From assembly GCF_004340685.1 (NCBI RefSeq), contig NZ_SLUN01000052.1:1-33040 (forward strand): a stretch of 33,040 bases of DNA. Reading direction: 5' to 3'. Of this stretch, positions 23,666 to 32,674 are shown piece after piece. Source of the DNA: Hydrogenispora ethanolica (lineage in GTDB: Bacteria; Bacillota; UBA4882; UBA8346). The position numbers and the translations under genes are program-made. The notes under the pieces were generated by a model. It did no database searches. It was not told the DNA's origin and saw only the letters and a list, made by a program, of their open reading frames with translations. Position 1 is the first letter of the stretch. Every line of letters begins with the position of its first letter.

Positions 23666-24850
23666 TTGAGACTATTCTGGGTTTGCATTTTGCTTTTGAC
23701 GTGCTGCCGGCCGGTGTATGCCGCCTTGGACCAGGGGGCCGCGCGGCTCGGATATCAAATCGATTGGCGGGAAGAGGAAGAGCTCCGGAACAAGTTTGAT
23801 CTGAATCTGCGCGGCAAAGCCGACTGGCTCCGCTACGATGTGGCGGGTTCGTTCTACGCTCCGCAGCCGGATTCCGGGGATTCCGCTCTCAATGTGAGGC
23901 TGGATTTTCCGCGCTGGAACAAGAACCTCAAGCTGCACTCGGGAGTCAAGTGGAATGAGGATTACCGTTATTTCAGCGAGCGGCTTTATTACCGCTGGTT
24001 ACCCAGCCGCGACCTCCATGTCGACCTGGATTATACCTGGCAGATCCGGGAAGCGGAAAGGGCGGAGTCGAGCCGCTATGAATACCATCTGAACCAGGAG
24101 GAGCTCTCCGCGTATTATCTGTGGGAAACCTGGCGGTTTTTCAGTAGCGTACTCCATGCCCAGAAGACCTACCCGGCTCAAAGCATCTATACTTCCACCA
24201 AATGGCAGTTGGAGGAGGACCTCAGCTGGCAATGCCGCGGCGATCTGCAACTCGGTTTCGCCTACCGCGAAGTCACCGGCTTTTATCCTTTCGATAAAAA
24301 GATCAATTATGACTACTGGCGCTGTTATTATGAATTCCGGAGCCGCTTCAGCCCTTCGCCGCGGAATGATTTTTTTGGGAGCTATCGCATCAGCCAGTGG
24401 GAGAAAGGACTGCGTCCCTATCGCGATGATCGGAAGCTGAAATTGAGTTGGACGCATGATCGACCCCAGAAAACGAGGATTCTCGTAAAACTGGAATTGG
24501 AGGACATCGGTTACCTTGCGGATCCCGATGATATCCAACCCGTGCCGGATGAGGATGACGAGGACGAAGCGGAGGATGAAGCGGCCGAGGAGGATTATCA
24601 TAGCCGTCGCTCGGCGATTCTGAGCCTGGAATACCGGAAGACATTGTCCAAGTTTTCCTGGACAACCCAGGTTTTCTTCCGCCGTACCGATTATCGGGCG
24701 GACGCGGTCCCCGATAGCGACGCCAGCGGAGTCATCGTAAAGCTCCGCTGGAAACAGCGGCCTTGGGAGCTTCATTCGGAATGGGCCCCTTTTGGCGGGA
24801 GCCGTTCCCTCACCGCGTATTACCGTTTGAAAATGGTTTACAATATCTAG
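23666..24850 (+). CDS. Secreted beta-rich protein, possible outer-membrane beta-barrel
   Basis: A protein of about 394 residues of unrecognised family. It starts with a signal peptide (MRLFWVCILLLTCCRPVYA, from a TTG start). The TTG at 23666 is chosen because GGAGG lies 7 bases upstream; the in-frame ATG at 23648 overlaps that site. The mature part shows many alternating aromatic/charged strands such as LYYRWLPSRDLHVDLDYTWQ, CYYEFRSRF and LTAYYRLKMVYNI, and the last is a C-terminal aromatic strand like those of outer-membrane barrels. A very acidic loop (residues about 293-312, rich in D/E) lies between two strands. This pattern fits an outer-membrane or cell-surface barrel and points to a diderm host, but a secreted beta-sheet protein cannot be excluded. 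Confidence 0.6.
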   Translation: MRLFWVCILLLTCCRPVYAALDQGAARLGYQIDWREEEELRNKFDLNLRGKADWLRYDVAGSFYAPQPDSGDSALNVRLDFPRWNKNLKLHSGVKWNEDYRYFSERLYYRWLPSRDLHVDLDYTWQIREAERAESSRYEYHLNQEELSAYYLWETWRFFSSVLHAQKTYPAQSIYTSTKWQLEEDLSWQCRGDLQLGFAYREVTGFYPFDKKINYDYWRCYYEFRSRFSPSPRNDFFGSYRISQWEKGLRPYRDDRKLKLSWTHDRPQKTRILVKLELEDIGYLADPDDIQPVPDEDDEDEAEDEAAEEDYHSRRSAILSLEYRKTLSKFSWTTQVFFRRTDYRADAVPDSDASGVIVKLRWKQRPWELHSEWAPFGGSRSLTAYYRLKMVYNI

Positions 24851-24865
24851 GGAAGTGATGTCAGA

Positions 24866-26260
24866 ATGATCCATTTGGGCGCGTTGGTGCCTCATCCGCC
24901 GTTAATCGTGCCCGGGGTGGGCCGGGAATCGGAGCGGGCCAAAGTCGGGGAGACCATCCGGGCCTTGGGTGAGGTCGACCGGCTGCTCGCGGAGGATCCG
25001 CCGGAGACTCTGGTGGTTTTCACTCCGCACGGCACGGTTTACTCCGATGCGGTGGTGATTTATGCCGATGGCGAGCTGACCGGCGATCTGCGTCAATTCG
25101 GAGTTCAACAGGATTGGCGCTGGGAGAATGATCCGGAGCTGGTGGAGCGGATCGCCGCTGTCGGGCGTACGGCCGGCTTGCCGGTATATCCGCTGCCGCA
25201 ACGGGAGGCGGCGCGTGGCCGGGACGCCGGATTGGACCACGGCGTGCTGGTGCCCCTTTCTTTCTTTGATCCGTCCTGGGCCGCCCGGGCCAGACTGGTG
25301 GTCATTCCCTTGAGTTTTCTGCCCTTGGAGGAGTTGTACCGGTTTGGAACGGCCGTGGCCGAGGCCGCCGGACAACTGGGCCGGAAAACGGCCATCATCG
25401 CCAGCGGCGACCTGTCCCACTGCCTGCAGCCCGGAGCGCCCGCGCCCTATGACCCGCGCGGCGCCGAATTCGACCGGAAGCTCATGGAGCTGTTGCGGGA
25501 GGAGGACATCGCCCGCTTTTTCCGGCTCGATCCGGTCCTGGTGGAGAAGGCGGCCGAATGCGGCTTCCGGAGCTTGATTATGCTATTGGGGACCTTCGAC
25601 GCGAAGGAATTTCGGGTGAAGGTCCATAGTTATCAGGGGCCGTTCGGCGTGGGCTACGGCGTCGCGACCTTTCATCCCACCGGAGCGTCCCGGGAAAGCC
25701 TGGTCCCGGAGCTGTTCGGGCAGAGAGCGGCGGCGGTGGCGGCGCGCCGCGCCGCGGAGAGCCCGCTGGTCCGGTACGCCCGGCGGGTGGTGGAGGCCCA
25801 TGTCCGGAAGCAACCCTTGCCGCAACCGGAAGAGTTGGACGATTATGCAGCCGAACGGGCCGGGGTCTTCGTCTCGCTGAAAAAACACGGCCAACTCCGG
25901 GGTTGCATCGGGACCATCGAACCGACCCAAGCGAACCTGGCGGCGGAGATCCGCCAGAATGCCATCTCGGCCGCCAGCCACGATCACCGTTTCGACCCGG
26001 TCGAACCGGAAGAACTGGCCGATCTGACCTATAGCGTCGATGTCCTGCAAGCGGCCGAAGCCATTGACGGTCCGGACCAGCTGGATCCCGATCGCTATGG
26101 CGTGATCGTCAGCCGGGGCGGCCGTCGGGGCTTGCTTCTGCCGAATATCGAAGGGGTGGAGACCGCGGCGGAGCAAGTGGCGATCGCCAAACGCAAGGCG
26201 GGGATCGGCGCCGACGAACCGGTTCAGTTGGAGCGGTTTGAAGTCGTTCGGTATTATTGA
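24866..26260 (+). CDS. AmmeMemoRadiSam protein: fused MEMO (class III dioxygenase-like) and AMMECR1 domains
   Basis: A 464-residue two-domain protein. The N-terminal part (about 1-270) is a MEMO/LigB-like fold, with histidines in LVPHPPLIVPG and FTPHGTVYSD, followed by IIASGDLSHCLQPGAP. The C-terminal part (about 285-464) is an AMMECR1 domain, marked by FVSLKKHGQLRGCIGTIEPT, SAASHDHRFDPV and the closing LERFEVVRYY. In many genomes the MEMO and AMMECR1 proteins are encoded next to a radical SAM enzyme, and the three form the AmmeMemoRadiSam group; here the first two are fused. The reaction is not established. It follows the barrel-like gene by 15 bases and the radical SAM gene follows after 213 bases, so the trio is complete. 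Confidence 0.9.
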   Translation: MIHLGALVPHPPLIVPGVGRESERAKVGETIRALGEVDRLLAEDPPETLVVFTPHGTVYSDAVVIYADGELTGDLRQFGVQQDWRWENDPELVERIAAVGRTAGLPVYPLPQREAARGRDAGLDHGVLVPLSFFDPSWAARARLVVIPLSFLPLEELYRFGTAVAEAAGQLGRKTAIIASGDLSHCLQPGAPAPYDPRGAEFDRKLMELLREEDIARFFRLDPVLVEKAAECGFRSLIMLLGTFDAKEFRVKVHSYQGPFGVGYGVATFHPTGASRESLVPELFGQRAAAVAARRAAESPLVRYARRVVEAHVRKQPLPQPEELDDYAAERAGVFVSLKKHGQLRGCIGTIEPTQANLAAEIRQNAISAASHDHRFDPVEPEELADLTYSVDVLQAAEAIDGPDQLDPDRYGVIVSRGGRRGLLLPNIEGVETAAEQVAIAKRKAGIGADEPVQLERFEVVRYY

Positions 26261-26272
26261 AAAGTGTTCGTA

Positions 26273-26473
26273 GTTCGTGGTTGTTGATGCTGATTCAGGA
26301 TGTTGATTCAGGTTCGTGGTTGTTGATGCGGATTCTGAATGCTGTTTCAGGTTCGTGGTAGAAATACCAATTATCAGCTACAAACTACTAACCACTAACC
26401 ACCAACCACCAACTCTAGACAGTCATTACCAACCCTCAACTTTACAAACTACCAACCACAAGGCAGTGATGGC
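26273..26473. repeat. Low-complexity direct repeats between the two AmmeMemoRadiSam genes
   Basis: Two 39-bp direct repeats (26273-26311 and 26312-26350) begin GTTCGTGGTTGTTGATG, followed by a third partial start at 26351. The second half (about 26375-26460) is strongly CA-rich on the same strand (ACTAACCACTAACCACCAA and related). GTGGTTG in the first half is complementary to CAACCAC in the second, so the spacer can fold into a large imperfect hairpin. It is not obviously coding. Confidence 0.7.
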
Positions 26474-27478
26474 ATGATCGAAGCCAGGTATTATGAAATT
26501 TTACCAGAGGGCCAGCTGATCTGCAGGCTCTGCCCGCAGCAGTGCCGCATCGCGCCGGAAAAATCCGGCTTTTGCCGGGTCCGGTCCCATCGCGAGGGCC
26601 GGCTGACGGCGGAGAACTTCGGCCGGATCGCCAGCATTGCTCTGGACCCGATCGAAAAGAAACCGCTCTATCATTATTACCCCTGCCATTCCATCCTCTC
26701 GGTGGGCACGATCGGTTGCAACCTGGCCTGCCGGTTCTGCCAGAACTGGCAGATCTCCCGGGAAAAGGCGCCGACCCAAAGCCTGGACCCGGCCCAACTG
26801 GCCGGACTGGCGGTCCGGGCCAGCCGGGAGCATGGCAGCATCGGACTGGCCTATACCTATTCGGAGCCGGGGGTCTGGTTCGAGTTTTTAATGGCCACGA
26901 TGCCGCTGCTCCGGGAACGGGGGCTCAAAAACGTACTGGTCACCAACGGCTTTCTGCAGCCGGAGCCCTGGGCCGACCTGCTGGAGTGGACCGATGCCGC
27001 CAATATCGATCTGAAGGGGTTCGATGCCGGGTATTACCGGCGTTTGTGTTCGGGAAGCCTGGAGCCGGTGCTCGCCAATATCCGGGCCGCGGCCGGCCGG
27101 ATCCATCTGGAACTGACCACCTTGATCATTCCGGGCGAGAATGACCGGCCGGAGGAGATCCGGGCCCTGGCGCAGTGGATCGCCGATCTGGACCCAGAGA
27201 TCCCGCTTCATTTGTCGCGGTATTTTCCCAACTATCAGCTGACCGCGCCGCCCACGCCGCTGGAGACGATGGAGGAGGCCCACCGGATCGCCCGGGAGTA
27301 TCTGCGCTTTGTTTACCTGGGCAATACCGGCGGGGGTAACGATACTCGCTGTCCGGAGTGCGGCGCCGTGTGGGTCGAGCGGAACGGCTACCGGACGAAG
27401 CTTCTTTCAGGAGCGGATTGCCCGGGATGCGGCAGGAAAGTGAGTCTAGTCCTGGAGGATGAAGAAGGAGGCGGCTGA
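26474..27478 (+). CDS. amrS: AmmeMemoRadiSam system radical SAM enzyme
   Basis: A 334-residue radical S-adenosylmethionine enzyme. The [4Fe-4S] ligands are C82, C86 and C89 in CNLACRFCQNW (CxxxCxxC), preceded by GTIG. The segment VTNGFLQPEPWADLLEWTDAANIDLKGFD follows, as in pyruvate-formate-lyase-activating-like relatives. The N-terminus has extra cysteines (C17, C20, C24, C34), which may hold a second metal, and the C-terminus ends in a zinc ribbon, CPECG...CPGCG. This is the architecture called AmrS, and the gene follows the MEMO-AMMECR1 fusion as expected. What it modifies is unknown. GCAGTGATGGC before the start is a weak ribosome site. A terminator-like hairpin overlaps its stop codon. 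Confidence 0.9.
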   Translation: MIEARYYEILPEGQLICRLCPQQCRIAPEKSGFCRVRSHREGRLTAENFGRIASIALDPIEKKPLYHYYPCHSILSVGTIGCNLACRFCQNWQISREKAPTQSLDPAQLAGLAVRASREHGSIGLAYTYSEPGVWFEFLMATMPLLRERGLKNVLVTNGFLQPEPWADLLEWTDAANIDLKGFDAGYYRRLCSGSLEPVLANIRAAAGRIHLELTTLIIPGENDRPEEIRALAQWIADLDPEIPLHLSRYFPNYQLTAPPTPLETMEEAHRIAREYLRFVYLGNTGGGNDTRCPECGAVWVERNGYRTKLLSGADCPGCGRKVSLVLEDEEGGG

Positions 27479-27494
27479 TTCGGCCGTCTTTTTT
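27470..27494 (+). terminator. Terminator overlapping the amrS stop codon
   Basis: GGCGGC and GCCGTC pair (one G-U wobble) around TGATTCG, followed by TTTTTT. Confidence 0.6.
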
Positions 27495-27545
27495 GATCGG
27501 GTTTTCATCCCCGCGGGACGGAGGCGCTTTTAACAGAATGGTCTA

Positions 27546-27573
27546 TTGTTTTCCGGTCGCCAAGTGATATAAT
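27546..27573 (+). promoter_or_regulatory. Promoter of nadE
   Basis: TTGTTT and TATAAT are separated by 16 bases, with TGA just before the -10 (extended -10). It lies 119 bases upstream of the nadE start. Confidence 0.6.
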
Positions 27574-27691
27574 TGGTAATTAATATCATGATCGTCCCCT
27601 CCGGCGCTTGCGGCGCGCTGCCGGAATTCCGGCGGTGGCGGGGGAAGAATGGACCGTATCATCAAGGAATTCATTTTCCAGGGAGGATCTC

Positions 27692-29350
<1,659 letters not shown>

Positions 29351-29464
29351 ATCCCATGGGGGTTTCCCAAAGGGATCTTTGGTACGGATGGAGCCGTGAA
29401 AGAGCGCGCTCCTTTGACGTTAGCGGACGGAAACTTGAAGCGATTGCGGAACGGAGGAAAGTCA

Positions 29465-30655
29465 ATGAGTCTGAACTTTTCTTATTACATGCCGACCCGG
29501 ATCCTTTTTGGCCCGGGCAAACTGGCGGATTTGGCCACCACGGAGCACCTGCCCGGCAAGAAGGCGCTGATCGTCATCGGCGCTTCGGGCTCCATGCAAA
29601 AGCTCGGCTATCTGGGCCGGGTCGTGGATTACCTGCGGCAGAACGGCGTCGAGGCGGTGGTCTATGACCGGATCCTGCCCAACCCCGTGGCCGAACATGT
29701 CGAGGAAGGCGCGGCGCTGGCCCGCCGGAATCAGTGCGACTTCGTGCTGGGCCTGGGCGGTGGCAGCACTATCGATTCGGCCAAGAGCATCGCGGTGATG
29801 GCGGTGAACCCCGGTCTTTACTGGGATTATGTCCATGGCGGCAGCGGCGGCGGGAAGACCCCGCCCCACCGGGCCTTGCCGATCGTCGCCATCACCACGA
29901 CCGCCGGCACCGGGACCGAGGCGGACCCGTGGACGGTGATTACCAAAAGCGATACCCAGGAGAAGATCGGCTGGGGAAGCAAAGATACCTTTCCGGCGCT
30001 GTCGATCGTCGATCCGGAGCTGATGCTGTCGGTGCCGCCCAGGACGACCGCCTACACCGGTATGGACGCCTTCTTCCACTCGGTCGAGGCGTACCTTGCC
30101 ACGGTCCGGCAACCGGCCAGCGACCATCTGGCGCTGGAGGCCATCGGCCTGATCGCCCGGTACCTGCCGGCGGCAGTCCGGGACGGGAACGACCTGGAGG
30201 CCCGCACCCAACTGGCCTGGGCCAATACCGAGGCCGGGATCTGCGAATCGTTGTCCTCCTGCATCTCCCACCATTCGATGGAGCACGCGGTCAGCGCCTT
30301 CCACCCCGAGGTGGCGCACGGCGCCGGACTGACCATGCTCTCGGTGGCCTACTTCACTTATCTGGCCGAGCGCTGTCTGCCGGAGCGTTTCGTGGCGATG
30401 GCCGAAGCCATGGGCGAGAGCACCGCCGCTCTGCCGGAAGCGGTCAAACCGTTCGCCTTCATCACCGCCCTCCAGAAATTGATCGATGCCAGCGGGCTGG
30501 CGGACGAGAAGCTGTCCGGTTACGGAGTGCGGCGGGAGGAATTGCCGGCCCTGGCCGAGAACTCCTTCCACACCATGGGCGGATTGTACCAGGTGACCCC
30601 GGTCCCGCTGTCACTGGCGGAGGTCACCCAGATTTACGAGAATGCCTACCGGTAG
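29465..30655 (+). CDS. Iron-containing alcohol dehydrogenase (butanol dehydrogenase-like)
   Basis: A 396-residue group III alcohol dehydrogenase. The NAD(P)-binding loop is GLGGGSTIDSAKSIAV, and the metal ligands are predicted in GMDAFFHSVEAYL and SCISHHSMEHAVSAFHPEVAHGAGL. The protein starts with NFSYYMPTRILFGPGKL, which is typical of the NADH-dependent butanol dehydrogenase branch used in fermentation. GGAGG lies 8 bases upstream of the ATG at 29465; the frame is open further upstream but without support. It may be cotranscribed with nadE. Two terminator-like hairpins follow. The substrate aldehyde cannot be named from sequence. This is the last gene of the GC-rich block. Confidence 0.93.
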   Translation: MSLNFSYYMPTRILFGPGKLADLATTEHLPGKKALIVIGASGSMQKLGYLGRVVDYLRQNGVEAVVYDRILPNPVAEHVEEGAALARRNQCDFVLGLGGGSTIDSAKSIAVMAVNPGLYWDYVHGGSGGGKTPPHRALPIVAITTTAGTGTEADPWTVITKSDTQEKIGWGSKDTFPALSIVDPELMLSVPPRTTAYTGMDAFFHSVEAYLATVRQPASDHLALEAIGLIARYLPAAVRDGNDLEARTQLAWANTEAGICESLSSCISHHSMEHAVSAFHPEVAHGAGLTMLSVAYFTYLAERCLPERFVAMAEAMGESTAALPEAVKPFAFITALQKLIDASGLADEKLSGYGVRREELPALAENSFHTMGGLYQVTPVPLSLAEVTQIYENAYR

Positions 30656-30679
30656 GTTGAATATTCATGGATACCAGCG

Positions 30680-30708
30680 GCCTCCGTTCCTCGCGAACGG
30701 AGGCTTTT
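30680..30708 (+). terminator. Terminator of the alcohol dehydrogenase gene
   Basis: GCCTCCGTTC and GAACGGAGGC form a perfect 10-bp stem with a 5-base loop and TTTT. Confidence 0.88.
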
Positions 30709-30720
30709 GAGTCCTTTGGA

Positions 30721-30766
30721 ATTCTCTCCGTTCATCGGTGCGGAGGAATCTCTGTTTTTTATTTTT
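30721..30766 (+). terminator. Second terminator-like hairpin
   Basis: ATTCTCTCCG and CGGAGGAAT pair with one bulge, followed by TCTCTGTTTTTTATTTTT. It is probably a backup terminator for the plus strand. Confidence 0.5.
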
Positions 30767-30982
30767 ACCCCTTGAACAAAGAACAAACCTCGCTTGGAAG
30801 CAAGTCGTTGATGTTCGAAAAAAACAAGTTATCCATGCTCATTTCAATCTCTGCAGGACGAAATCTTTAACTCTCAATGCCAGGGCAAAGGCATTTTTGG
30901 TTTCATCAACCGAAGGGATATAAAAATCATCGGCATAGCGCGCTTCCACGGCATATTCGGTAAGCAAAACAGCTTCTTTTAG

Positions 30983-31110
30983 AAGCGTTGTGATAAACCC
31001 TGTCCGAAGGCCAGGGTGAACACAAAAGCTCAGAGAAGCAAGGGATAAAGTCGGTTTTAATATCCTTTTGCAGGTCGAATCGGAGTGAAAGAGACTTTAT
31101 CACATGGCTT
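30983..31110 (+). mobile_element. R element copy 2 (128 bp), left of a tandem pair
   Basis: It begins AAGCGTTGTGATAAA and ends TTTATCACATGGCTT. The left hairpin (CCCTG...CAGGG) and the ends match copy 1, but the centre differs (TTTTAATATCCTTTTGCAGG and neighbours), and the outer stem of the second hairpin is GATAAAGTC/GACTTTATC. TTAG precedes it at 30979-30982 and again follows at 31111-31114. Confidence 0.85.
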
Positions 31111-31114
31111 TTAG

Positions 31115-31241
31115 AAGCGTTGTGATAAACCCTGTCCGAAGGCCAGGGTGAACACAAAAGCTCAGAAAAGCAAGTGATAAAGTCGTTTTTTAGTCCATTG
31201 AAAGGATGATTTCCGAATTTGAGGACTTTATCACATGGCTT
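31115..31241 (+). mobile_element. R element copy 3 (127 bp), right of a tandem pair
   Basis: It is nearly identical to copy 1 over its whole length, with the same termini. It lies between TTAG at 31111-31114 (shared with copy 2) and TTAG at 31242-31245, which shows three TTAG copies around two elements in series. It supplies the premature stop of the HEPN gene. Confidence 0.87.
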
Positions 31242-31487
31242 TTAGATTAACGAATGAAGTATCGATTTGAGAAGCGGCCTCAATTAATCGCTCGATTTTA
31301 TGGGTCTTTTCCGGCGGAATCCCCTGGTGGGTCAGGTAGGCTTTCAGATATTTTTCCGCCGCTTGTTGGCAATGAAAACAGATGGAATCGGTAATGGGTT
31401 CATCCATTTTCAGCAGTTGATCCGCGGTTTTAAGATCGTTTTCAGCCTTGATAATCCATTTTTTCGGCATGACGTTTACATCTTGCG

Positions 31488-31802
31488 TCATAATTCCACG
31501 CCTTCATGAAAAATAACTTTGGAAAGAGTAGGAAGATCTTTTTCCCATAAAAAATCCGCCTCGTTTTTTATCAGAAAATCGGCATTATATCCCCTTCGCG
31601 CGATTTCCCAGCGCAATTCGGTCAAAGCCTTTAGTTTTTCAGGACGCTCCAAGGTTCTCTTGGTCAAAATGGCAAAATCCATATCACTCTCTTCCCGCGC
31701 CGTTCCTTTCGCATAACTGCCAAAGAGAATGACTCCTGTTGTCTCCGGAATTTTGTTGATGATGATATCCTTGATTGCATGAAAGTCTTTTTCAGTATAC
31801 AT
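31488..31802 (-). CDS. MNT-type minimal nucleotidyltransferase (antitoxin-like)
   Basis: A 104-residue polymerase-beta-fold nucleotidyltransferase. The signature is GSYAKGTAREESDMDF (G28, S29, with metal-binding D40 and D42); a third acidic residue is D75 in YNADF. In MNT/HEPN modules the MNT protein neutralises the HEPN partner, in some cases by adding AMP residues to it. GGGGAG is about 8 bases upstream of the start. Its stop overlaps the HEPN start by 4 bases, so the partner is translated with it. Because that partner is broken by R elements, the module is probably inactive, although this gene is intact. Confidence 0.92.
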   Translation of the reverse strand: MYTEKDFHAIKDIIINKIPETTGVILFGSYAKGTAREESDMDFAILTKRTLERPEKLKALTELRWEIARRGYNADFLIKNEADFLWEKDLPTLSKVIFHEGVEL

Positions 31803-31865
31803 GCTTCAATCTCCCCGATGAATCTGGTTTTACGACATCTTGCTTTTCAGGTAATGATTATTTTT

Positions 31866-31874
31866 ATTATACCA
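31866..31874 (-). promoter_or_regulatory. Extended -10 promoter candidate for the MNT/HEPN operon
   Basis: Read on the minus strand, TGGTATAAT is an extended -10 at 64 bases upstream of the start. The -35 (GTTAAA at a 17-base distance) is weak. Confidence 0.45.
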
Positions 31875-31958
31875 CAACCCTGTAAAACTTTAACAGCCAA
31901 TCGCCGGCCGGCTCAACTTCCATGATTAAAAGATTATCAAACTCCGCCACCGTTCATC

Positions 31959-32231
31959 GTTTTGAGCAAGTTTGTCTTATCCACAGCGCATTCATCCTCG
32001 GTTATCGCAGATCCATCCCCGGTTGTCTTGCATGGATGCCCGGTTATTGAGCATGGTCCCTTATCCACAGTGTATCCACACCCGGTTGCTGTGCATGCTT
32101 GCACAGTAACTGTGTAAGCATGCACAGCAACCGGGCATCCATGCTGATTCACAGTGCGGGCATGCAAGGTTACCGTGTATCCTGACACGGTCGCTGGGAA
32201 TGGATACGCGGAAACCGGGCGAAGAGGCGTG
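31959..32231. repeat. Degenerate 21-bp tandem array (13 units) with DnaA-box-like sites
   Basis: Thirteen units start exactly every 21 bases at 31959, 31980, 32001, 32022, 32043, 32064, 32085, 32106, 32127, 32148, 32169, 32190 and 32211. Typical units begin GTTA or GTTG, have GTG or TGC near position 8 and CAT or CCATGC near 12-17, and end CCCG or ACA. Identity between units is modest but the register is perfect. TTATCCACA, identical to the consensus DnaA box, occurs at 31977-31985 and 32061-32069 across unit junctions, 84 bp (4 units) apart, and TGTATCCACA follows at 32071-32080. A minus-strand open frame across it has no ribosome site. Confidence 0.8.
32081..32135. repeat. Long perfect palindrome inside the 21-bp array
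   Basis: Arms CCCGGTTGCTGTGCATGCTT (32081-32100) and its exact complement (32116-32135) enclose CACAGT-A-ACTGTG, which pairs as well, with one G-T mismatch between. The stem totals about 26-27 bp with an almost absent loop. Confidence 0.9.
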
Positions 32232-32674
32232 ATAACTGTGGGATAATTGCTTTCGAATAAAGTTTTGATATCGAGAATGAAAACGGCTCTTTCTGGTAGA
32301 GATAAATCTCGTTGATGATGCGCTTTTATCAATTCAATCGTTGCAATTAATACGATTTTAAAATTCATAACAAAATTAACAATCGGTTGAATGGAAGAAT
32401 CAGAGTAAACAGATTTTTGGGAATATGGAAAGCGTTTTGCCTTTGACGAAATAATCTTTATTTATCGCGTTTTTCTCCTGAAATCGGATGATTTTTCTTG
32501 GAAATTTTGTAACTTATGTATCTTTCAAACATTGCTTCGATTCGAAATGGATGTTATTATTTATAAAAATTGTAACACGATTTCACAAGGAGTGATTTGC
32601 GGCGCATCAATCGTTTCTATGCCGTCCTGCGGTGGATAAAGAAAAATTGCACAATGGAAAAAGGAGTATCGGAT
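32232..32674. other. Gene-free region upstream of the binding-protein gene
   Basis: No gene is supported. The motif TTGTAAC occurs twice (about 32507-32513 and 32568-32574), and TATTAT near 32553 could be a -10 of a plus-strand promoter. A GGAGT-type ribosome site is used at 32662-32666 for the next gene. Confidence 0.4.

Larger units (their letters stand above)
30839..31491 (-). pseudogene. HEPN-domain protein split by two tandem R elements
   Basis: The 5' part (31491-31240) encodes 84 residues of a HEPN domain (DLKTADQLLKMDEPITDSIC then CFHCQQAAEKYLKAYL and KTHKIERLIEAA). It runs into R copy 3, whose sequence adds Ala-Met-stop. The missing 45 residues, EAVLLTEYAVEARYADDFYI onward and ending QRLK, are on the far side of the repeats (30976-30842, stop at 30839-30841). 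Removing both R copies and one TTAG from each duplication rejoins the two parts in frame and restores about 129 residues, a normal HEPN length. As it stands the protein is cut after residue 86. HEPN proteins often pair with MNT nucleotidyltransferases, here the upstream gene (4-base ATGA overlap). No RX4-6H motif is visible in either part. Confidence 0.9.

Noticed and set aside
30983-31241. CRISPR array
   Set aside because: Only two repeats, 126-128 bp long with no spacers; they are transposable elements with target duplications.
31937-32368. A 143-codon open frame on the minus strand across the 21-bp array
   Set aside because: No ribosome binding site precedes the start, most of the frame is the repeat array itself (7-residue periodicity follows from the 21-bp unit), and no family resemblance is seen.
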